A stretch of DNA of 20,195 nucleotides. Source: CAYPOY01 sp964412395. Its GTDB lineage: Bacteria; Chloroflexota; Anaerolineae; B4-G1. The number at the start of each line of letters is the position of its first letter. Positions within the stretch are counted from its first letter, which is position 1. This document shows, in pieces, positions 15,310 to 20,195 of the stretch. The notes below the pieces were generated by a model. The model was not told where the DNA came from. It worked only from the letters and a program-made list of their open reading frames with translations, and ran no database searches. The DNA lies in contig CAYPOY010000068.1 in NCBI GenBank assembly GCA_964412395.1, positions 1 to 20,195 on the forward strand. The letters are read 5' to 3'. A program made the translations under genes and the position numbers.

Positions 15310-15936
15310 ATGCGACCGATTGTGATAGGAGTGGCCGGTGGAACTGGGTCAGGTAAGACGACAGTGGCCAACCAGATTCTGCAGCGCGTAGGAGCCGAGC
15401 ACATTGCTTGCATCCCCCACGACGCCTACTACCGCGACCTCAGCCACCTCCCGCCGCGCCAGCGCGACCAGGTCAACTACGATCACCCCAACGCACTGGA
15501 AACCGAACTGCTGATTGAACACCTGAAGGAACTACACGCCGGCCGAGCCGTCGAAATCCCGGTCTATGACTTCACCACCCACACGCGTACGCAGCACACG
15601 CGCCGGGTGGAGCTAGCGCCGGTGATCCTGGTCGAAGGCATCCTGGTCTTCGCTGAGCCCGAACTGCGCAAACTGTTCGACGTCAAAATCTACGTGGACA
15701 CCGACGCCGACGTGCGCTTCATCCGCCGGTTGCGACGCGACATTGAGGAACGAGGTCGCAGCGTCGAATCGGTTTGCGAGCAGTACCTCTCGACGGTGCG
15801 CCCGATGCATCTGGAGTTCGTCGAGCCCAGCAAGCGCTATGCCGACATCATCATCCCGGAGGGAGGCTTCAACGAGGTCGCCATCGAGATAGTCGCCGCG
15901 CGCATCAGGGGGATGCTGGAGGAGCACATCCTGTGA
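15310..15936 (+). CDS. udk: Uridine kinase
   Basis: The 208-residue protein matches the normal length. It phosphorylates uridine and cytidine with GTP or ATP in pyrimidine salvage. GVAGGTGSGKTT (residues 7-18) is the P-loop. HDAYYRDLSHL and NYDHPNALE are the nucleoside-binding blocks, and YDFTTHTR and VEGILVF follow as in the family. RFIRRLRRDIEERGR is the arginine-rich lid. A strong ribosome site (GGGGAGAA) precedes the ATG. The leader contains the MITE-like element at 15140-15288. It ends 45 bases from the convergent nucleotidyltransferase gene. Confidence 0.97.
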   Translation: MRPIVIGVAGGTGSGKTTVANQILQRVGAEHIACIPHDAYYRDLSHLPPRQRDQVNYDHPNALETELLIEHLKELHAGRAVEIPVYDFTTHTRTQHTRRVELAPVILVEGILVFAEPELRKLFDVKIYVDTDADVRFIRRLRRDIEERGRSVESVCEQYLSTVRPMHLEFVEPSKRYADIIIPEGGFNEVAIEIVAARIRGMLEEHIL

Positions 15937-15981
15937 CGCTGTACCTGGTTACCAGGGGACTGGCTTTACACGACCTGGCTG

Positions 15982-16854
15982 TTACCCATAGGCCGGAAAG
16001 TGCCCGTTGAAAACCTTGTTCCAATACCGAAATGCTTCCTCGATTCTCCCCTCTCTTGCAGTTTCCTGCGCTCTATCGGTGTGATAGAGTGCGGTCCCGA
16101 GTCTTGAAATAGCCATTTTCTTATCAGCACCAGCCGACCGTGCAGAGATGTGACCCGATACTCCTTTCGGGTCCTGTATAGCCGCAAGCTGGTCATCCCA
16201 CAGCAACTCCAACACGTCGTGCAAGTCAACGGTGTAGACGATCATCCTTTCACCAGAGACGTATTCTGCACACCGCAGCTCAAGATAATAGGACGAGATA
16301 GCAACGTCTTGGAAGTACTTCCACGCCTTCAGAAAACGGATAAGAGGCTTCAACCTACCGTCAAGCCTGGAATCTAGAGTCGCAACGCATGCGCTATGGG
16401 CGCCTGGACTGGATTTCATCCAACCGCCTGTGCCGTCGGCAAGCGCATAGATTCGATGACCACCGCTGGTCTGTCCGATTAAATTTGCCGGGATAACCCT
16501 GATGGTCTCATTGCCATCTGAGCCGGAAGGCACTACGACGGCGCGATCGCTCACAGCCACGCCCGTGTTCGGGAACCGCTTGTCGAGTGCGTCGCCCACC
16601 TCGGCCAGGAACGAAGCTGAGTCATCCGGTATACTGTCGTGGACGATACTTGCGAAATAGTCCACGTCGCTACACTCACGGACACTCGTGCCATTTTGAA
16701 ACGAACCACCGAGAAAGAACGCGTACAGGCCGAAACTGCTGTCCAAGCACTCCTTGATACTCTCTCGATGATTCCTGGCGGCATCCGACTCACTACCCAC
16801 AGGGGTCAAACTGTCGAGAAATAACCGGAACCCCTCATCCAATGTCCTTGCCAC
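15982..16854 (-). CDS. CD-NTase-like (SMODS/cGAS-DncV fold) nucleotidyltransferase
   Basis: The protein has 290 residues from GTG 16854. The polymerase-beta-type signature is clear: FFLGGSFQNGTSVRECSDVD, with Gly50-Ser51 and the metal-binding pair Asp63 and Asp65. The C-terminal helical part (KSSPGAHSACV ... LIRFLKAWK ... SSYYLELRCAEYV) fits the CD-NTase layout. The third acid, normally the D of a 'vDvvPa' strand, is replaced by Arg119 in TIRVIPAN. CD-NTases make cyclic oligonucleotide alarms in CBASS defence; whether this one is active is uncertain. It follows the NERD-helicase gene by 23 bases and is surely co-transcribed. A counted stretch (16261-16320) has 27 of 60 G+C, lower than neighbours, which hints at transfer. 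TTG 16869 is an earlier possible start. Confidence 0.8.
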   Translation of the reverse strand: MARTLDEGFRLFLDSLTPVGSESDAARNHRESIKECLDSSFGLYAFFLGGSFQNGTSVRECSDVDYFASIVHDSIPDDSASFLAEVGDALDKRFPNTGVAVSDRAVVVPSGSDGNETIRVIPANLIGQTSGGHRIYALADGTGGWMKSSPGAHSACVATLDSRLDGRLKPLIRFLKAWKYFQDVAISSYYLELRCAEYVSGERMIVYTVDLHDVLELLWDDQLAAIQDPKGVSGHISARSAGADKKMAISRLGTALYHTDRAQETAREGRIEEAFRYWNKVFNGHFPAYG

Positions 16855-16859
16855 CGTTA

Positions 16860-16866
16860 CTCCCTT
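16860..16866 (-). promoter_or_regulatory. Shine-Dalgarno deciding the nucleotidyltransferase start
   Basis: AAGGGAG on the minus strand lies five bases before GTG 16854. The upstream TTG at 16869 has no such site, so the shorter protein is preferred. Confidence 0.65.
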
Positions 16867-16877
16867 CAACAGCAGTG

Positions 16878-18572
16878 TTATCTACGGCCCCTGGTCGCCA
16901 TGAAGGCCCTTTGCACCTTCGAGCGGGCGTTCTTGGGCAGGAGTACGATCAGATAGTTGCGGGCGCGTGAGCAACCCACATAGAGCAGCCGCACCATTTC
17001 ATCCCACTCTGGCGGCCAGCGGTGTATACCCGCCAGAATTACCACGGCGCACTCCAGGCCCTTGAAGTCATAGACCGTAGTACAGTAGACCTGGCCCGGC
17101 GAGGGCGGCCAGGTATCGGTCAACTGTGGCCCGCCGCTGATACTGCCATCCAGGAGCCGGCTTTTGCTTAACAACCGCGGGGTGAGCACAACAATCTCGT
17201 CAGTGGGAACCTGCTCATCCACGGCCAGCCGGTGCAGAATGTCTTGCAGGGTGAGCCGTAGACTTTGCGGATCGTCGTAGGAGATCACTTCCACCGGCCG
17301 ACCAAGAGGGCCGCGAGCAGCAGGAGTGACCTCGGCCTCGTAGAATCTCATAACCATCTGATGGACGTTCTGAGTGTTGCGGCAATTCACGGTCAGAGAA
17401 TAGGGTGGTTGCTGGATGGGGAACGTGCTGTGCCGCACGTAGAGGCGCTGGTTGTCGTCGAAAAAGATGTATAGGATACCATTGTCGGGGTCGCGCAGTA
17501 GCATCTGCAGCGAGATCCACCAGTCCTCGTGAAAGTCCTGCCCCTCGTCCACGATAACGGCGTCGTAGCGGATATCCAGAGCGTCTGTGGCGTCTATGAG
17601 CGCCTCGGGCAGTTGCTGATCGAAGAAACGCCGGTCGTCCTGCTTCACCGGCAGCACGCCAGCCTGCCGGGCCAGGTTGTAGCACAGGGCATGGAAGTTG
17701 ACAATGTCGAGGTTGGAGGATGGCTTCAACCGGGCCTCCAGATCCGCAGCCAGGTGCTTGTTGAAGCAGGTGAGCAGAACACGGAACCCCTGGCGGGCCA
17801 GGCGGCTGGCTTTTTCTGCGGCCAGCATGGTCTTGCCCGACCCGGCACAGCCGCAGATGGCCGCCCGGCGCTGCCGGTTGAGTACGTCGAGGATCAGGTA
17901 CTGCTGCTCGGTGAGGCGGATGAGCTGTGCCTGCTCCTGGACGAATTCGCCCCACAGGGCGGGACGCAGTTCCCAGGCCTTGCCCAGGAGGTCCATAAGG
18001 ACCTGGACCGCCTCTTCACCGGGGGCGGTTTCACGCTGGCTCTCCTGGCCGCGCCAGTAGGCCAAGGCCTGACCGACCCATCCAGAAAGGTTGGCTAAGT
18101 CAGTGGCGTCAAAGATGATCTGGCGCGGCTTATCCAGGCCGAGCAATGCCTCGCCGACGACGACATCAGGGAAAGCAACGGCGTGGCCAACGTTGATGCG
18201 ACGCTGGGACATGTTTAGCATGACCTGGAGTTGATCCTGCAGCGTGTACTTGCTGTACCGTGCCTGGGCAAAGGGGTCCCTGATTTTGTGGGTCCGACCG
18301 TGCCGCTCGGTGCTGGTCCAGTAGCCAGTGCAGGGATCGCAGTGGATAGCACCGCCTTTAGCTTCCAGTACCAGGATGCCACGCGTCGGGTGGACAATGA
18401 CGAAGTCGGCCTCCCCGTCCCGGGGACGGCCCTCACCATCCAGCGACTGCCAGGCGACGCTGTGAAAGACGGTATAGTCGTTACCTAGACCATCACGGAA
18501 GACCTCGTAGAGCAGCCGCTCGGCGTCGCTCTTGGTGTCTGGACTGAGTTGGTTGGGGTACATGCGGGCCAT
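16878..18572 (-). CDS. NERD-nuclease/UvrD-type superfamily 1 helicase fusion
   Basis: The protein has 564 residues. The N-terminal NERD domain (about 10-130) keeps a PD-(D/E)xK-like core: GEADFVIV (Asp56) and LVLEAKGG (Glu70, Lys72). After a linker comes an SF1 helicase: Walker A GCAGSGKT (241-248), Walker B VDEGQD (341-346), FFDDNQ (motif III region), NCRNTQNV (motif IV), TVYDFKGLE (499-507, motif V) and YVGCSRAR (motif VI). It should unwind and possibly cut nucleic acid in the cytoplasm. GTG 18593 is the earliest start, but ATG 18572 has a perfect AGGAGG 11 bases upstream and is preferred. It is the first gene of a two-gene unit with the CD-NTase-like gene. NERD-helicases also occur alone, so the partner is the notable point. 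Confidence 0.88.
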   Translation of the reverse strand: MARMYPNQLSPDTKSDAERLLYEVFRDGLGNDYTVFHSVAWQSLDGEGRPRDGEADFVIVHPTRGILVLEAKGGAIHCDPCTGYWTSTERHGRTHKIRDPFAQARYSKYTLQDQLQVMLNMSQRRINVGHAVAFPDVVVGEALLGLDKPRQIIFDATDLANLSGWVGQALAYWRGQESQRETAPGEEAVQVLMDLLGKAWELRPALWGEFVQEQAQLIRLTEQQYLILDVLNRQRRAAICGCAGSGKTMLAAEKASRLARQGFRVLLTCFNKHLAADLEARLKPSSNLDIVNFHALCYNLARQAGVLPVKQDDRRFFDQQLPEALIDATDALDIRYDAVIVDEGQDFHEDWWISLQMLLRDPDNGILYIFFDDNQRLYVRHSTFPIQQPPYSLTVNCRNTQNVHQMVMRFYEAEVTPAARGPLGRPVEVISYDDPQSLRLTLQDILHRLAVDEQVPTDEIVVLTPRLLSKSRLLDGSISGGPQLTDTWPPSPGQVYCTTVYDFKGLECAVVILAGIHRWPPEWDEMVRLLYVGCSRARNYLIVLLPKNARSKVQRAFMATRGRR

Positions 18573-18583
18573 AGCCTTGTCAA

Positions 18584-18589
18584 CCTCCT
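18584..18589 (-). promoter_or_regulatory. Shine-Dalgarno of the NERD-helicase gene
   Basis: AGGAGG on the minus strand lies 11 bases before ATG 18572. The spacing is long but the match is perfect. The earlier GTG 18593 lies upstream of this element. Confidence 0.6.
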
Positions 18590-18641
18590 GCACTTCTCAT
18601 TTTCTTCTTTGCCTGCGAGCGAGCTCAAATCGCAACACTGC

Positions 18642-18669
18642 ATGCTACTCCTTCAGCCTCTTCAGTCAA
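18642..18669 (-). promoter_or_regulatory. Possible promoter of the helicase/NTase unit
   Basis: On the minus strand, TTGACT (18669-18664) and TAGCAT (18647-18642) are 16 bases apart. The -10 box is only a four-of-six match, so this is a weak candidate. Confidence 0.35.
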
Positions 18670-18723
18670 CGTCAGCAATTGGGCGGCCGCTCCTACTCGC
18701 AGCAATCGCAGTACGCCAGCTTG

Positions 18724-18970
18724 TCACCGCTCCCTGGAATAGCCAAATGTGCCCAGTCGTTCCCCAACTTGCCGATACTCCCCATCGAGGAAAGCAAGTG
18801 GATTGGCCTTAGCAAAGTCGAGGCGACCTCGCTCGTCGAGCACAGCCTCATCCACCTGGACAGCCACCACCTTGCCGATAAACAGGTCGTGGCTGCCCAA
18901 CGAGAGAATCTGCCGCACACGTCACCCACTTGTCCTCATCCCGGCCCGATACCGTCCCGCAGTAATCCAC
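18724..18970 (-). pseudogene. Flavin reductase-like (FMN-binding) gene remnant
   Basis: Two pieces of a flavin reductase/flavoredoxin-type protein are visible in different frames. The first (18970 downward) reads VDYCGTVSGRDEDKW, a conserved mid-protein block of this family. The second (18918-18724) reads RQILSLGSHDLFIGKVVAV and continues through DEAVLDERGRLDFAKANPL and GEYRQVGERLGTFGYS to a stop, which is the family C-terminus. From memory of the family, about 30 residues between them are deleted and the frame is shifted, and the N-terminal half is not recognisable. The gene cannot make a full protein. It would have used or supplied reduced flavin in redox metabolism. Confidence 0.72.
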
Positions 18971-19264
18971 CCACAAAATAGGGACTGCTTTCCCTGTACT
19001 TCCCCTTTTGCTCCTGCTCCGTGGAGACAACTATTAACCCATCGCTGGCTCGCAGGATGAACAACTCTAGGAACCCCCCTGCCGCCGAAAGCTCCGCCGC
19101 CAAATGTGCCCTGGCTGCGCTCGTAGGCGCCCCGATTGGGTGACTCCACCTCGCTGCCTCCGTTCCCGCGGCCCCGACCCTGGCCCTGTCCATAGGCAGC
19201 GACGACGTCTGTCGTTCCTTCGCCGCTCTGCCAGATTTCGCTGCGACCTCGACGCTGGCCATAA
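18971..19264. other. Gene-free stretch, Gly/Arg-rich on one minus-strand frame
   Basis: I see no intact gene here. Minus-strand frames are open for some distance, and one reads low-complexity AYGQGQGRGRGNGG and GGGAFGGRG, which may be composition alone. No start codon with a ribosome site supports it. The stretch probably contains the decayed 5' part of the flavin reductase remnant. Confidence 0.5.
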
Positions 19265-19930
19265 TCAGTGCTGCGTCTCGGCCTCCAGTCCCTCCCGGTC
19301 CAGGAGCGTAATGCGCTGCCGCTCCATCCGCACCAACCCGGCATCGGCGAAGGCCCGCAGCGTGCGGCCCACCATGTCCCGTACCGTCCCCAGGTGAGCG
19401 GCGATCTCCTCCTGCGTCCAGCGTTGGGTGACCGCGCCCGCTTCGGCGTGCTCCAGCAGGAAGTGCGCCAGCCGCCCCCGCACCGTGCGCAGTGAAAGGT
19501 CCTCCACCAGGTTGGTCAGGTGGTCCAGCCGGCCGGCGAAGTCCCGCAGGAGGGCCAGGGCTACTTCCGGGCACTCAACCACCAGGCGGTGAAAGTCCTC
19601 GCAGGTGATGGCGTAGAGGGTGACGGGGGTAAGAGCCTCGGCGGTGGCGTGGTTGACGCCGTGGGGTTTTAAGGGAGGCACCGTGTTGAAAGTCTGGCCT
19701 GGCCCCAGCCGCAACAGCACCTGTTCGCGGCCAGCGGGCGAGAGGCGGTAGACGCGCACCTGCCCCTCGGCGACGAAATAGGCTGCCCGGCAGGGGTCAC
19801 CCTCGAAGATGACCGTCTCGCCCGGCGCGTAGGTGCGACGGATGGCTACGCTGGCGATACGGGCCAGCGTCTCGCCGGAGAGGCCGGCGAAGAGGGAGAT
19901 ACGGCGCAGGGCTTGAACGGTGGTCTCCAT
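19265..19930 (-). CDS. Crp/Fnr-family transcription regulator
   Basis: The protein has 221 residues, usual for the family. The N-terminal cyclic-nucleotide-type beta barrel (about 10-125) includes PGETVIFEGDPCRAAYFVAEG and VRVYRLSPAGREQVL. A dimerisation helix follows (about 126-150). The C-terminal winged helix (about 151-215) contains WTQEEIAAHLGTVRDMVGRTL as helix-turn-helix. No Fnr-type cysteine cluster is visible at the N-terminus, and the phosphate-binding RE.A/S motif of true cAMP receptors is absent, so the effector is unknown. There is no Shine-Dalgarno before ATG 19930, and a good promoter ends about three bases upstream, so the mRNA may be leaderless. The neighbouring flavin reductase debris may be a former target gene. 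Confidence 0.92.
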   Translation of the reverse strand: METTVQALRRISLFAGLSGETLARIASVAIRRTYAPGETVIFEGDPCRAAYFVAEGQVRVYRLSPAGREQVLLRLGPGQTFNTVPPLKPHGVNHATAEALTPVTLYAITCEDFHRLVVECPEVALALLRDFAGRLDHLTNLVEDLSLRTVRGRLAHFLLEHAEAGAVTQRWTQEEIAAHLGTVRDMVGRTLRAFADAGLVRMERQRITLLDREGLEAETQH

Positions 19931-19939
19931 TGCAGCATC

Positions 19940-19967
19940 ATTGTAGTCGAAAACGCGATTGCGTCAA
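19940..19967 (-). promoter_or_regulatory. Proximal promoter of the crp/fnr-type gene
   Basis: On the minus strand, TTGACG (19967-19962) and TACAAT (19945-19940) are 16 bases apart. Transcription would begin at about 19934-19932, right at ATG 19930. Confidence 0.7.
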
Positions 19968-20037
19968 GGCGCGTTTGGCCGCAAGACGAGCCCACATCTC
20001 TTTGGCAACTCGATACACAGCCCCGCGCTTTTCGCCT

Positions 20038-20049
20038 ACCGGCGCCGGT
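20038..20049. repeat. Perfect 12-bp palindrome ACCGGCGCCGGT
   Basis: This self-complementary word lies in the non-coding stretch upstream of the regulator gene, between its proximal and distal promoters. It could be an operator, or chance in GC-rich DNA. Confidence 0.3.
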
Positions 20050-20105
20050 TGGGGTGAGGGAAGCGAAGAGGTGGGCATTGTCGTTTGTGCGAGTGCTACT
20101 GTTGT

Positions 20106-20134
20106 AGTATAACCTGAGCAGGTCGCCATGTCCA
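20106..20134 (-). promoter_or_regulatory. Distal leftward promoter upstream of the crp/fnr-type gene
   Basis: On the minus strand, TGGACA (20134-20129) and TATACT (20111-20106) are 17 bases apart, each five of six to consensus. It would give the regulator a second mRNA with a leader of about 170 bases. Apart from these sites I see no gene in 19931-20195. Confidence 0.5.
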
Positions 20135-20195
20135 CTAAGCAACAGGACTTTCCCATTGACATAACTATGGTAGCGTAGACCCTGTCGGCTTGGCA

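Noticed and set aside
15944..15956. CCTGGTTACCAGG between the convergent udk and NTase genes as a bidirectional terminator
   Set aside because: A single-base loop cannot fold as RNA and there is no T-run; at most a protein site.
17215..17955. Minus-strand 246-codon frame within the helicase gene
   Set aside because: Overlaps the helicase motifs in another frame and is Arg/Pro/Gly-rich with no motif.
18430..18643. Small leftward ORF from ATG 18643 with a nearby GGAG
   Set aside because: It enters the helicase gene out of frame and encodes a Thr/Pro/Arg-rich peptide. The ribosome-like site alone is not enough.
19846..20142. Minus-strand 98-codon frame upstream of the regulator
   Set aside because: It overlaps the regulator start and both promoters, has no motif and no ribosome site.
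20156..20184. TTGACA at 20156-20161 as a rightward promoter
   Set aside because: No acceptable -10 box at 16-18 bases; the sequence there is ACCCTG.
1..20195. CRISPR array or prophage genes
   Set aside because: No series of spaced direct repeats and no integrase, capsid or tail gene is visible.

Overview
The window looks like a chromosomal segment of a GC-rich bacterium, most plausibly a member of the Chloroflexota (Anaerolineae-like). That is inference. It rests on the gene mix (COG1313 radical SAM protein, peptidase-MA-like protease, HEAT-repeat protein, RseP with a large insert, ResB with a degenerate partner, SpoIIE-type phosphatase beside a giant multi-domain histidine kinase) and on short tandem words at gene edges (AGCGAATTACG-type and GATGCTN-type) of a kind I recall from that phylum. 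No 16S rRNA or other taxonomic marker is present.

Positions 1-5934 (minus strand) hold a tight seven-gene run. In transcription order it reads: RseP-type site-2 protease, HEAT-repeat protein, membrane-anchored MA-type metallopeptidase, DEDDy exonuclease, PflX-like radical SAM protein, acylphosphatase, and a membrane-anchored beta-rich protein cut by the left edge. Several neighbours overlap by 4 bases (GTGA or ATGA) or are 1-7 bases apart. A promoter (TTGCAG-17-TATAAT) lies at 6042-6070.

Positions 6130-8347 (minus strand) hold a second run: SpoIIE/PP2C-type phosphatase, two-TM RCK/TrkA-N protein without a recognisable K+ filter, and a small P-loop kinase. Its promoter lies back to back with that of the rightward histidine kinase (8528-11848), which is followed by ychF.

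Positions 13076-15936 (plus strand) hold tRNA-Thr(CGT) with its own promoter and hairpin terminator, a ResB-like protein, a CcsA/ResC-like protein that has lost the WWD signature, a 149-bp MITE-like inverted-repeat element, and uridine kinase.

Positions 15982-18572 (minus strand) form a separate two-gene unit: a NERD-nuclease/UvrD-type helicase followed by a CD-NTase-like nucleotidyltransferase. This is the best candidate for an undescribed system. It resembles a defence cassette, but its pairing is not one I can assign to a named type, and the NTase has Arg where the third catalytic Asp is expected.

Positions 18594-19264 carry only debris, including a clear remnant of a flavin reductase. 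A Crp/Fnr regulator (19265-19930) closes the window; its proximal promoter would give an almost leaderless mRNA.
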